Assembly (NCBI RefSeq): GCF_022539315.1
Contig: NC_066316.1
Location: forward strand, 98,202,179-98,266,178
Direction of reading: 5' to 3'
Length of the DNA stretch: 64,000 nucleotides
Source of the DNA: Serinus canaria
Lineage: Eukaryota; Chordata; Aves; Passeriformes; Fringillidae
The position numbers and the translations under genes were made by a program. A model generated the notes under the pieces. It saw nothing but the letters and a program-made list of their open reading frames with translations. It was not told the DNA's origin and did no database searches. Shown piece by piece: positions 37,561-48,599 of the stretch. Each line of letters opens with the position of its first letter. The stretch's first letter is position 1.

Positions 37561-38641
37561 GCAAAAGCCCGTGGATTTATCACCACTTTCACATTCTGAA
37601 ATTATTCTACCAAGAAATATTCCTTGGTCTGCCTGCTTTCTTTTATTCTCTTCTTCCCATCTCTACTCTTCAGAGTTCTCTCTCATATCCCTTTCCCCCA
37701 CTATTTCTCAGAGATACCCTGTATATAATTCTAACTATAAATACCTTCTGTATCTCTGCTGTTCCCCGGGGTGAATCCCTCTGTCCTCATCCTGCTCCTG
37801 CCCTTGGCCAGGGGCTGCTGCAGCGTTTCTATCAGCTGGTGACAGACACCAGCTGGCAGAGCTCCCCCCTGGTGGGGCATTTCTCCTCTGCCTGCTGCTG
37901 TCTGCCCAGCAAGTGTGGTTTGGGACAATCTGGGGTTGTGGCAGCTCTTCACAACAGAGGAGGGAGAGGGGACAGAGATGCACCCTTACACCTCTCACCA
38001 CATGCATCCTATTGCAGTCTTTCACTACTTCCCATGTATCTTCTCACAGCCCCTGCACAGGAGCTCTGATTGTAATTATCTGTATTTACTTAGACAGATA
38101 TCTCTATTTATTTAGCCATTTGCTAGGCTCTGTGTGTTTGCTACAGTAGCCTGCTGCTGTATGCAGCCAGATCAGATGCTGCTGCCAAAATGCAGTAACT
38201 GTAGAGCTGCACCCCAGACAACTGCTTTGGTCTATTTTTAACTACTGGTAAATATTAGGAAAACTGTCTGAGCCCACAATATTCTCCATTCAGTCTCTTT
38301 TGAATGGTTTATGGCATAATTAGCTACAAAAAGGGAATGGGGGAGAGCTGCCTGCATGACCTTTTGTTGTTTTCAGTCTCCAGTATTAATTATTTTCCCT
38401 GTTACTCACACAGGATGTTTGATTCCTTCTTGTCATCCCAGCCAAAAGGATAAGATAACCAGAGCAGAGCCTTCTCAGCCCTCCACTGCAGCCCTTACAT
38501 CTGCTCCTTCCTACCTCAGAACACAGGCATTGTGTATCTCCAACAAAGAAAGCTTTTCTCTGAAGTGTTTGCCAGGGATCTGAGTTAAACAGGCCTTCAT
38601 CAAACCACACGGTCCTCGGAGAGCTGATCCAGAGAATACCA

Positions 38642-38663
38642 CAGCAGCAGCAGCAGCAGCAGC
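38642..38663. repeat. CAG trinucleotide microsatellite
   Basis: Seven consecutive CAG units in non-coding DNA; no recognised gene spans it. Confidence 0.85.
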
Positions 38664-40422
38664 ACTGGAGGGAGGGGGACTGGTGCAGGAGGGCCCTGCT
38701 GGGAGGGAGACCACCTTGCCACAGCCAGGCAGGGACAGTCACCTTGCCACAGCCAGGCATCCTGCAGTCACTGATGTGGGCAGGCTGCTCTGAGCTCTTT
38801 GGAATGGAGGACTGAGGATACCTGGGCTTTGTTCCAGGTTACTACCTGCAAGGAGGGAAACTGCAGCCAGCATGGATCATCCCAAGGATCTCGCTTGTGT
38901 GTTGCTCAGGAAGCTGTGCCGCTGGGTGAAACCCACGGGGAAATCAGTTGGTGTAGGCACAAGTATAAAGAAACAGGATAATGTTAATTGCTTTATTATT
39001 CACCTTGATGCAGCCTTGGGAAGGGAAAGAAAGCAGGGAGAAGTAGGAGTCGGGAGAGAGGGAGAAGCTCTAAAGCTGCCAGGGCTGGCGGCCCAGGCTC
39101 TGTGGTGTTCAGACTCCTGATATTCGACGTGAGGATGAAGGTCCCTTCCTCATCTAACACTGCCTCAGCTGGCAGCAGCAAAGGCAAACAAGGTGACTTT
39201 GGTAAGAGTTCCACGGATTTATTTAAAAAACTTTAGTTGCCATTTTTAGCTCAGTAAGGAGAACATAATCAAGCACGTTTTCCCTGAAACACAAGTTGGA
39301 GTACAGACCTGTAACATCACTTTTTTTACTGGTCATGCATCCACAAGCTGTAGCCAGGACTCCTGGGGAACCTGGAACATGTAGGCAGAGTCTGTGGTGT
39401 GTGAGATGGGAAACACCCTGTTGGGAGTCAGGAGAAATGATTCCACTCTACTTCCCTGTGACTGTTTCTTCCCTGGTGAGGCTGCTGTGCTGCCTTCAGA
39501 TGCTCTGACTCAATTAAAAACCTCTGCTGTCAATGACTAAGGCTGTGCTTTGAGCAGGAACTGCATGCGTTACAACAAGCAGCAAGGAGAAAAACACAAG
39601 TCATTTCCCAACTACAGCAGAACTGGAAAACATGCAAAATAGAACAGTATTTTCTTAGTTTTACAATTCCCTAAAGGTTATTTTTGAAAAGGATCCATGC
39701 AACTGAGAGGCACTAACCCTGTGTCCCCACTGTGCCACATCAACTGCGCTTTTTAGTCACCGACGGCATTTTCACAAACTTTTTCCATTCTCTGTCACAC
39801 AACTGATTCCCTTCTGTGAACAAAAGTCTTTAATGTTAGAACTCGATGTGCAGTTTGAATTATCAGCATTTTCCTTACCATCCCACAGCAGAGGCCAGGG
39901 CTCCAGCACAGCAAGTCTCACGCAAACATGGAGAGAAACCTGTTGGTAACCTATGCACTGCACAAAGAGCTGGCCAGGGAGATCCCTTGGACTTGTTGTT
40001 TGGTGGGCTGGGACGGGCTGGTGCTGGGAAAGCTGAAGGACATGAAATGTGCAGCAATGGAGAGCAGGGGTGAGTACAGTGCAGTGGAGCTTTAGAAACT
40101 GCATGGACAGCAGGGAAGGACAGGATTTGGAGGAATTGTAATGGAAAAAATAAACCCCCGTGGCAAAATTAAGCTGACAGCGGAAGGTGCCCAGAGATTC
40201 ATGATGATTCTCTGTGTGGACACTTGAGGATGTAATGTCTTGAGAAACCAGGGAAGGAACAAATAGAGACAATTCAGCAGGACAAAATGCTTTTTGCTGT
40301 CCTCATTCTGTGTCAAGGAGGCATAAGGGCAGGGGCAATGTGGGTTGGGATAGCGCTGGCAAAGCCAGCAGCCATCGGAGGCCTGCAGGACCCACGTCTG
40401 TCCTGTCCCTGGGGACACAGGT

Positions 40423-40452
40423 CTGACTCTCCCTGGGGACAGGGAGAGTCAG
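40423..40452. repeat. Short inverted repeat (13-bp arms, 4-bp loop)
   Basis: CTGACTCTCCCTG at 40423-40435 and its exact reverse complement at 40440-40452 flank GGGA. Surrounding sequence repeats CTGTCCC and GGGGACA motifs, so this may be local simple-sequence duplication. No T-run follows, and bacterial-type terminators do not apply here. Confidence 0.8.
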
Positions 40453-40899
40453 GTCTTTCCTGTCCCATGGCAGGCTGTGAGATGCAGAGCTGCCCCAGCT
40501 GAGCTCAGTGCCACCACTGCTAGTACTTGGTGCTACTCAGCACAACCACAAATCCTGCTGGGAATCACAGGGCCAACACACTTCGGCTGCCACTAGAAAA
40601 TGAAAACAAGGGCTGGGGACAGGAAAAACCGAAGAACACACACTTTTTAATAGAGCATATGTTGTGACTTGAAGGCTTTTAAGAGCTACATTCTGGGCTG
40701 GCCTAGGGGAGGCCTTCCAACACCAACGGATCCAATGATCCAGAACACTGACCTTCATGGATTTTGGGAGAGGGTTTAGGGCTATTTGTGATCCCAAATC
40801 CTTCATCCGGCAAAGCAGTGCCGTGGCCGGGCAGGCACCCAACCCCTTCCCTATCGTACGCGGCACGCAGGACCTCGACGGGAGAACCGGTGGCGGGAG

Positions 40900-41070
40900 G
40901 CCGCGGGAACAGGGGCGCTTTCCCCCGACGGGAGAGCTGGCGGCGGGTGGCGGGAAGCTGCGGGAACAGGGGCGCTTTTCCCAAAGGGGAAAGCTGGGGG
41001 CGGGTGGCGGGAAGCTGCGGGAAGAGGGGCGCTTTTCCCAAAGGAGAAAGCTGGCGGCGGGTGGCGGGAA
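40900..41070. repeat. 57-bp minisatellite, 3 full copies
   Basis: Units occupy 40900-40956, 40957-41013 and 41014-41070, with partial copies on both sides (from about 40876 and to about 41080). Each unit carries GC(C/T)GCGGGAA, GGGGCGCTTT, a TTTCCC...GGGAAA-like dyad and GGCGGGTGGCGGGAA. Copies two and three differ at only a few positions. The unit length is a multiple of three, which helps create long open frames on both strands. Confidence 0.93.
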
Positions 41071-41355
41071 GCCGCGGGACCGTCGGCGCTCCCACGCACG
41101 CACGCGGGCGGCGGTTGGCGGGAGCGCTCGTGCCGTGCCGCACGCACCGCGGGCGGGACGGAGGGCGGGGACCAGCGGCGGCCCCGCCCCCCGCGCGGGC
41201 ATTCCCGGCCGCCCCCAACCCCGACCTTTCCCCCAGTTTCCAGCGCGCGCTTCCCCGCCCCTGTCGGCCCCGCCCCCGCCCCGCCTTCCCGCCGGCCGTG
41301 CCCACGCGCCGCCCTTCCCGCCGGCACGCCGCGATCACGCCGCCCGCCGCCTCTT

Positions 41356-41360
41356 ATTGG
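41356..41360 (-). promoter_or_regulatory. Inverted CCAAT box (ATTGG), distal
   Basis: TTATTGGCC lies about 240 bp before the KLF11 start codon. It is the classic NF-Y target in reverse and pairs with a second copy 31 bp downstream. Confidence 0.65.
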
Positions 41361-41386
41361 CCGGGCGCGGGCCGCGGCGGGCGCTG

Positions 41387-41391
41387 ATTGG
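41387..41391 (-). promoter_or_regulatory. Inverted CCAAT box (ATTGG), proximal
   Basis: TGATTGGCC is a full-quality NF-Y motif, same orientation as the distal box and 31 bp (about three helical turns) away. NF-Y pairs at this sort of spacing are common in TATA-less promoters. Confidence 0.65.
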
Positions 41392-41414
41392 CCGGGGCCG
41401 TCCCCCCCGCGCTG

Positions 41415-41422
41415 TTTGGCGC
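41415..41422 (+). promoter_or_regulatory. E2F-type site TTTGGCGC
   Basis: An exact match to the TTTSGCGC consensus just downstream of the two CCAAT boxes, close to the expected transcription start. Function is inferred from the motif only. Confidence 0.5.
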
Positions 41423-41597
41423 AGGCTGCGCTAGGAGCGCTCCCCCAGCGCGCGGCCGCGCCGCTCCCGGCGGGCGGGACCGGGAGGAGGCGGCGCTGCC
41501 GGGTGCCGCTCCCGCCGCTGTGTGCGCGCCGCTGCCGCTCCCGCCGCTGCCACTGCCCGGGAGCACCGCTGCCAACGCCGCCCGCCCGAGCCGCGCC

Positions 41598-41639
41598 ATG
41601 CACGGCTCGCCCAGCTCGGACATGGGAGATGCGCCCGCG
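41598..41639 (+). CDS. KLF11: KLF11 coding exon 1
   Basis: The exon encodes MHGSPSSDMGDAPA and ends in phase 0 before GTGAGC at 41640. Human KLF11 likewise starts with MH, has 14 residues in exon 1 and continues VDI, which decides this start. The first ATG has G at -3 but C at +4. A second in-frame ATG at 41622 (codon 9) sits in a better context (GACATGG) and could also be used. Confidence 0.85.
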
Positions 41640-44001
41640 GTGAGCACCGGGCGCGCGGAGAGAGGGAGGGAAGCGGGGGCAGTGGGGATAGCCAGCGCCA
41701 GTGCAGCCCGGGCACGTGCTCGGTGGCGGGCAGAGTGCGGGGACCGTCCCCGCCTCGGCCGGGACCGCTACTCAACCGGTGGGGAGCGGCTCGGTCGGGC
41801 AGCGGGTACGGGGCGGCTGTGCCAGGGCAGAGCCCTCAGGAGGGGGTGTTGCTCCGGTCACCTGCAGGAAAGGGGGGCGGCCCTCCCTCAGCGACCGTGC
41901 GGGGGCGGCCGTGGGGTGGGAGCTGCCCTCCGCCCCCTTCTCCTCCTCCTTCTTCCTTTCGCGCCATCCTCCTTTCGGTGGCACCGCCCGGCCGCGGGCG
42001 GCCGCCGTGGGGCGGGGAGCGGGTGGTGGCCCCTGCGGGTGAGGGGAGGCGCTGCCCTGCGGTGGGACCCGCGCTGGCCACACGGCACTGCCCGCCCGCT
42101 GCCCCTCAGCCCGCACAGCCCGCAGCATGGGGTCCTGCCCGGGAGCGACCCGCACCGCCCGTATCTCCCTGCCCGCCCACCATGCTCCCTGCCCGTGCCC
42201 CATCCTTCCTGCCAGCGACCCGCCCTGCCCGTGCCCATCCTGCCCGCAGCCCGCCCTCCCGCTCGTCCCTGCCCGTGCCCATCCTGCCCGCACCCGCGCA
42301 CGTCGTTCCCTGCGGGGTGATGTGAGGACAGGCGCTCGGCGCGGTTGCCCATTTCCCTGGCAGCAGCCGGGAAGCCCGCGCTGCAGCGCTCGTCTGCAGA
42401 AAGAGCTTTTTTTGTGAGGGTGTTTTTTTTTTTTTTGATTTCGGGGTGTTTTTTGAGGAAGCGAGACACTTTTTTTTTTTATGTTTCTTTAGGGAAAGCT
42501 GCTTTCCTGAAACGTAGGGTTGGAAAATATAAGCCTGTGGGCTTGGCTGCTTGCAGGCGCGCTTGGAGGAACGCTGGCAGTGTCTGCTCAGTGCAGAGCC
42601 TCGCCTGGCGTGGCCCCGTGTGACGGGCGATTGAGGTCCAGGCTTGCAGCCACACATCGTGTTTTCCTCTCAGTGTTTTTCAGTGGAAATTCTTAGAAGT
42701 CTCTCTCCAACGTGTTAATTGCTTTTACCCCTTCCAGCCCCTAAATCATGGCATCTCCATGCCTGGTACCTAAGGTTTTATGTGAAAGTCCTCTGTGAGT
42801 GCAGTACCAATATTTTTGATCCATTATGCTTAGCATGTTTGCCTGCACATCCCTAGGGTGTAAACACAGCTTTACATCTTTGTGACACTGTTGAATAAGG
42901 ATCATCCCACCTTACTTAACTCAGTAACAAAACCCATTGACTTAGTGTACGTGCTGTCACCCAATGAGCAGAATTCCTTCTAGGGCTTGAGGCCATGCTC
43001 ATGGTGTGGTGTTCCCTTTAGAGTTAAAACCTTTTTCCTGCAGTACATAAACACTCTGTGTAGCAGCAATGGGCTCAACAGGCTTGGTCCACACTTCTGA
43101 ATCTCAGCCTTTGGGTTCATTGGTGTGTCTAAAGACTGGAGGAGCCTGGATGCCTAGTTGAGACTGAGCTGGCATGTGAGTAATAACCCATCAGGCTAGC
43201 ATAGCTTTTGGAGCCACTGCCAGGCACTGTGAGAGCTTTGTGAAGTTTGGATATCCTTGTGCAGAGAAGTCAAGAGTTTTGCATGTGTACACATGCACAC
43301 ACAAATATTCTGTGATGCTTGCAATTGGAAACAAATCAGTATGATTAATTTGTCTTCATTTTACTCAGAGTGCGTTTTAGATCCCTAGCACCTATGTAGC
43401 ATCAGGCCCTTCTGAAGTACAATGCAAATAGTTCCCACTGTACTTTGAAAACTATTTTCCTTCCATCTTTTCCCCATCTTGGCTTCCCTGTTAAAAATAA
43501 GATTAAAAATCTTTTATGATGTGCAGTACTCCCAAGTCAGTGATCATACCTCAAAGCATCTTACCAGCAGCTGAAATTTATCTTCTGAATGTTTCCAGAA
43601 TGAGATTAGTGCTGAATAGTCTTTTGGGTTCAGGAAACAGCTTTCTCTAAACAAGGTTCAAAGTCAGGATTTTCCTCTTTTATGCTTGTATGCAAGCATG
43701 GGATGTGTTTGTTCAGAGCAGTGTCATCCAGGAAAGTAAGCTTGGAAATGTGAGCAACACATTTATCTGGTCTTTTCCTGGAAAATCACATGTCTTTTTT
43801 TTTTTTTTTTTTTTTTTTTTAGCAAAGGGAATGTGGAGATGAGCTGCCTGGGGGAGAGTGAGAGATGAGCCAGTTGGTAAAAGTCTTGCCATGGGCATGG
43901 GATCTGTTTCAGTTGACCTTGATTGTGAGCAGACAGTGTGTGGGTGGTGCCAGTTTTGTACTCTGACTTGTGCTAACAGCCAGTAATCCGATTGCACCCA
44001 G
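41640..44001 (+). other. KLF11 intron 1
   Basis: The first 700 bp are the tail of the CpG island, including a GCCC-rich repetitive stretch at about 42160-42300. The rest is AT-richer with no recognised genes. A 26-T run lies at 43795-43820, about 180 bp before exon 2. The acceptor is ATTGCACCCAG. Confidence 0.85.
43795..43820. repeat. Poly-T tract (26 T)
   Basis: A homopolymer upstream of KLF11 exon 2. It is too distant to be that exon's own polypyrimidine tract, and no retroposed sequence was recognised beside it. Confidence 0.9.
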
Positions 44002-44256
44002 GTTGACATTGTGGACATCTATGAGTCCATCCGTGAACGGCAGCGCCATGACAGCGAAAGGTCCACCTGCAGCACCTTGGAGCAGAACGACATCGAAGCT
44101 GTTGAAGCCCTTGTTTGTATGAGCTCCTGGGGGCAAAGATCACAGAAAGGTGACATATTAAAGATAAGGCCCCTCACGCCCTTCTCGGATTCCGGGGATT
44201 TCACAATGCATGCCGAGGCTCCAGCTGAATTACCAAAGGACTATCTATCGACACTG
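44002..44256 (+). CDS. KLF11: KLF11 coding exon 2 (Sin3-interaction region)
   Basis: 85 codons in phase 0 at both ends, from [20 protein letters not shown] to LPKDYLSTL, with donor GTAAGA at 44257. It holds the conserved [24 protein letters not shown] segment of the TIEG subfamily (KLF10/KLF11), and the amphipathic helix EAVEALVCM, which in the family binds the PAH2 domain of Sin3A. [14 protein letters not shown] is also a TIEG hallmark. Confidence 0.97.
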
Positions 44257-45398
44257 GTAAGAAAAGCATGAACACAAAACAAATATGCCACACACACGTG
44301 GATGTCACATCCCTGCAATGCTTTAAATTGGCTGGAAAAGACAGAGTTGCTCAGGTGTCCCTTTGCCACAGCCTGTGCTCTGTGTGTGTGCACAGAGTAG
44401 TGAGGTGGGCACATTGAGTTCGTGGTTTTTTGCTGTCTCTGGTTTAGCAAATGTCGAGGCTTTTGTTAAATTTAGGTGTGAAAGCCCTTGCTGACAGGTT
44501 ATTGGATTTGACAGGATGTCGAGGTGGCTGTTGTAGGTTTCTTGGAGCACTTTGAGTAAGAATGGCAGAGTGAGCCTTGGTGATTTGGCATCAACGTATC
44601 TGCAGGCACTGTATGAGAAAAGGCCCTTGATGATGTTATGCTTCACTGGTCATTGTAAGAGAAAGTACACGTTGGCATTATGAAATAGGCAATTTAATTA
44701 GTTTCTGTACTATGTGTTTGTACATGTAGTCTGTTATTTCTCCAGACATTGGTCTACTCCAGCTGACTAATGTTGGTTGAATCCAATTTTTTTTCTTTTG
44801 TTTCAATTTATGTTGCAACAAAAGTAGGTATTAAAAAAAGGCTTGGTGCCATTAGGATTTTACATGGTTAAGGCCCATTTCAACCAGTAGGCTTCTAGTA
44901 TGCCGTTGCCAGGTAAAGGGGGAATAGTAGAGGAAAGAGGCTGAGATAAGAGCAGCCCGACAAGCAGCTGCCATAATATCTCCTGCTGTTCAGTGCTGAC
45001 ACTGTCTCTTGAGCAGCACGGGAAAGGAGGAAGAAGAGGTGATGCAGGAAGACAGCATAGAGAGAAATGGATGAATAAGAAGAGACAGAGCAGTTTCATT
45101 TATCTTTATCTAAAAGGTAGCCATGAAATGATGAAGTAATCATTGAGAAAAGATCTAGGGCTTGCTGGGAGCTTGAAATAGAAAAGTACAGTATTGCTTT
45201 CTATTGTTGGTCTGCTTATTCTGCTCATAGCCTCTTACAGCTGTGCCCATTGCTGAGGAGAAAGGAATGAAAGACTTTTTTGTGGTGCAGTGAGTATACT
45301 TGCAGTATTGTATGCAGGTTTACAGCTGCCTCATTGCCTCCCTTCTATTAACACACTTCTAAGCTTCATCAGAATGGCCACGAGATAAGGCAATGCAG

Positions 45399-45895
45399 TG
45401 TCCTGATTGGCTAGGATAGAGTTAATTTTATTCCTAGTAGCTGGCACAGTGTTGTGTTTGTGATTTAGAATAGAATAATGGTGGTAACATACTGATGTTC
45501 TAGTTGTTGCTGAGCAGTGCTTACCCCACCCAGGTCAAGGATTTTTCAGATTCCCACCAGTGAGGAGGTGCCCAGGAAGCTGGGAAGTAACGTGGCCAGG
45601 GCAGGTGATCTGAACTGGCCAGGAGGATATTCCATACCACAGAGTGTCATGCCCAGCATAAAAACTGGGATGATCAGTGATGTTGGAAAGGACCTGGGCA
45701 TTATTGGTCAGTGGGTGGTGAGCAATTGTACTGTGCACCACTTGTTTCTCTTGGGTTTTATTGCTCTCTCTCTCTTTTGGGTATCTCCCTGTAATAATAA
45801 TTACAATTGTTGTTATTATATTTTACTTTATTCCAATTATTAACTTGTTCTTGTGTCAACACATGAGTTTTATCTTTTTGATTTTCCTCTATGAC
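45399..45895 (+). repeat. Provirus 5' LTR, 3'-truncated
   Basis: It begins TGTCCTGATTGGCTAGGATA and runs parallel to the 3' LTR through GATATTCCATACCA, a TATA-like CATAAAA at 45658-45664, GTGGTGAGCAATTGTACTGT, and a GAGTTTTATCTTTTTGAT end block. Similarity is lost near 45890, so the terminal 60 bp or so seen in the 3' LTR are missing here. Confidence 0.85.
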
Positions 45896-46274
45896 AGATC
45901 TGACCAGACCGTGCTGAAACAAATTTGTTATCAGGATTCATCTTATTAGTTTATTGGTTGTTGATCACAGTATTGAATTACTTGATATCAGAGTTGTTGT
46001 GTTATGTAACAATTTATTTCTTGTGTATCTTCCCCCTAGTGTTATGGTATCATCTCTGGGGGCTGGGCTAAGGTTATCATTTTGTTGTACTTTGTAACAC
46101 TGGATTATGTGATAGCACAGAACTGCTGCCCTTGAAACTAACCTGGTTTTCATACTCTCAGCCCCTCTGTCATCACCTCTGTACTTGGGGAACCATCTAT
46201 TAGAAACTGCTAATAGTGACACTGTTTGCCTTTTTGCCTTGGAGAGCCAACCTGTGTAGAAGGCACACACAGTC

Positions 46275-47177
46275 TTGCCCTTCTTCTCCAGGCATGGGCA
46301 TTTTGGAAATTTTGAATATCCTTGGGATGCTGAAACCATGGTCCGTGAACGACCAGGAACTGGGAATGTGGTTCAGGTCTTGTTTAGGGTTAAGCAACTG
46401 TTTGTGGCTGCTCAGACCCTGGCATTACGCACTGTGACCACTCAGACCCCCCAGCAAGGCATGATGCAGCTGAGCCAGAGGATGAGCTTGTGCCATTATC
46501 AGTTTCCTTGTACACAAGAAGAAATGGACACCAAAGTCAGCTCAGTTAGTGAAGGAGGAGGAAGCAGAGCCATCACAAAAACTGGATGGAGGAAGAGACA
46601 AAACAAGAGGTAACCACTCAATCCCTGTCCCTGAGGGATGTGAAGAGGTTTCAGCTGCTGTCCAGGTGTGCACATATTCACCTAGCTGTTCCAGTGGGGC
46701 TAGTAGCCTGGAATTAGGAGATAGGGAAGTCAAGCAGTTGGGATGACTTCCTAGGGAAGAGAGCATTGACGAGGTGATTTGAAAAATGTCACAAGTGTTC
46801 AACCTGTGGAGGCAACTCGGTCAAGTGTGAAGGAAAGGTATCCCTTCAGGAAAGAGGTCACCCAGGCAGGTGGGCTACTGTGGGGTGACATACCTGGTAC
46901 CTGAGGGAATTAGCTGTACCAGAGGGAGTTTTTTATGACATGAGCAGGGCACAGTCACCCACAGATCCAGATGAAGTCAGTGTGCCCAACCCACATGGCA
47001 AAACTTTAAACCATTTGCCATGGACTGATCCAGTTCCAGAACACTTGCAATATATTGGTGGTACCATTGTGGGCAATACAGCAGCAGAAGTTTTTGAGAA
47101 AGGGAAGAAAATAGTCCAAATCTCTCTGAAAGCTGCCATTAAACAAAGTAAGGTCCAGGAGCCTCACTCATCCTCCA
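46275..47177 (+). pseudogene. Provirus gag/protease-region remnant
   Basis: A region with scattered short open stretches (46275-46613, 46940-47177) in + orientation, located where gag and protease should lie. Individual domains were not identifiable. The last stretch stops where a 52-bp LTR fragment is inserted at 47178. The call rests mainly on position within the provirus. Confidence 0.45.
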
Positions 47178-47229
47178 GGGGGTGGAGGATGAGTGAGTTT
47201 CATGGGACTTCATTGCCCTCTGGGATTAA
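47178..47229 (+). repeat. 52-bp LTR-end fragment inside the provirus
   Basis: This is base-for-base identical to 50196-50247 near the end of the 3' LTR, although the rest of the provirus is badly decayed. It sits at the junction where the front of the polymerase gene appears to be missing. Directly before it, 47165-47177 is the reverse complement of 47183-47195, forming a 13-bp-arm hairpin around GGGGG. Confidence 0.93.
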
Positions 47230-47489
47230 CAGTTTTTAAGAATAAAATAGCAAGGTGAGTGTCATCAGATCCCAATGGATTTGATTAACAAAATAACAGA
47301 TACACTTCTACCAACGAGTAAGAAAAACACAAGCTTTCTTAGGCATTGTGGGGTTTTGGAGAATGCACATTCCAAATTACAGTCTGATTGTCAGCCTTCT
47401 CTGTCAAGTGACCCAGAAGAAGAATGATTTCAAATGGGGCCCTCAACAACAGCAAGCCTTTGAACAAATTAAACAGGAGATAATTCATG

Positions 47490-48450
47490 CAGAAGATTAA
47501 CTCTGCCCCAGCCCTTGGGCCAGTCCAGGCAGGACAAGACACAAAAAATGTGCTCTACACCGTAGCCAAAGATAATGGCCCTACCTGGAACCTCTGGTAG
47601 AAAGCACAGGGGAGAATTGGTCATCCTCTAGGATTTTGGAGTCAGGGGTAGAGAGGATCTGAAGCCCACTATATTCTAGTTGTAAAAGAGATACTGGCAG
47701 CTTATAAAGAGGTTCCAGCTGCTTTGGAAGTGATTGGTGCTGAACACAGCTCCCCCTGGCATTCTGATTCCTGATGCTGGGCTGGATGTGCACAAAGGAT
47801 GGGTCTCCTACACATCCTGTAGCTGATGCTATGTGGAATCAGTGGGTCTTGCTGGTCACACTGGGTGCTCAAATAGGAAGCCTCAGTCCTTGTGATTACT
47901 TCCAAGACTCCTGGGATTGGCGAGAGGGCAGACTCCTGGATGCCACCTGATGAGGAGATGAGATTTTACTATTTTATAATGTTACCCCAAAAATGAGAAA
48001 CAATATGCCCTGTTTGATTCCTGCTGTATTGTGCAGGAAAGCACTGAAGATGGAAAGTGACTGTATGGCGTATCCTACAAAAAATTACAGAAACTGCTGA
48101 AGGAGAAGGTGAATTGAATTACTTTGCAGAGGTGAACATTGACTTTGGACACAGCTGAACAAGAAAAACAGCCAATTCTTTATCTTTGTACTGATTCATG
48201 GGTGGTGGCAAATGCCCTGTGGTGGTGGTTGCAGTGGTGGAAGCAGAGCAGAGGTAAGCCCATCTGGGCTGCTGCCTTGTGGCAAGATGCTGCTGCCTGG
48301 GTGGAGACCCTGGCTGTAAAGCATCACGTGGGTGCTCATGTACCCAAGACTTGGGCCACCAAGGAACATCAAAACAACCAACAGGTGGATCAGGCCTCTA
48401 AGACTGAAGTGGCTCAGGTGGATCTGGATTGGCAAGATTCACCAGGGTGA
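47490..48450 (+). pseudogene. Provirus pol remnant: end of reverse transcriptase and RNase H
   Basis: Decayed sequence related to the connection part of an ERV-L-type reverse transcriptase (about 47490-47960, several stops and shifts). It leads into an RNase H portion that is still open for 103 codons (48139-48450) with a TDSWVVANAL core. The fingers/palm part that should precede it is not recognisable, and the catalytic YxDD motif was not found. Non-functional. Confidence 0.8.
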
Positions 48451-48599
48451 ATTATTTATTGCTTGGTGAGCCCATGACATCTGAGGCCATCAGGGAAGAA
48501 ATGCAATGTGTAGATGGGGTGATGATCAAGGGGTGGACTTGACCATGGACACTCTTGTAGGACTATCCATAGTTGTGAAACATACACTTCAGTTATTCA

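Larger units (their letters stand above)
37561..40849. other. Intergenic region upstream of KLF11
   Basis: No gene is recognised. It contains a (CAG)n run at about 38642-38663, a short imperfect tandem repeat with CACCTTGCCACAGCCAGGCA at about 38711-38760, and a 13-bp-arm hairpin at 40423-40452. Open frames here, including 166 codons antisense at 39772-40272, have no family features. Confidence 0.7.
40850..42330 (+). promoter_or_regulatory. KLF11: KLF11 CpG-island promoter and first exon region
   Basis: The block is strongly GC- and CpG-rich and spans the KLF11 start codon. Upstream of the ATG I see GC boxes (CCCCGCCCCC near 41182 and 41270-41285), two inverted CCAAT boxes and an exact E2F-type site, with no TATA box. 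This is a typical housekeeping-style vertebrate promoter. Transcription probably begins around 41430-41560. GC-rich composition keeps all six frames open here, so the long open frames of 207 to 310 codons across it are not genes. Confidence 0.85.

Noticed and set aside
39772..40272. 166-codon minus-strand open frame upstream of KLF11
   Set aside because: No domain, no splice context, overlapping + strand frames; treated as noncoding.
40537..42320. Very long open frames in several frames on both strands (up to 310 codons) around the KLF11 start
   Set aside because: They result from extreme GC content and a 57-bp repeat whose length is a multiple of three. Only the 14-codon KLF11 exon 1 fits a protein family.
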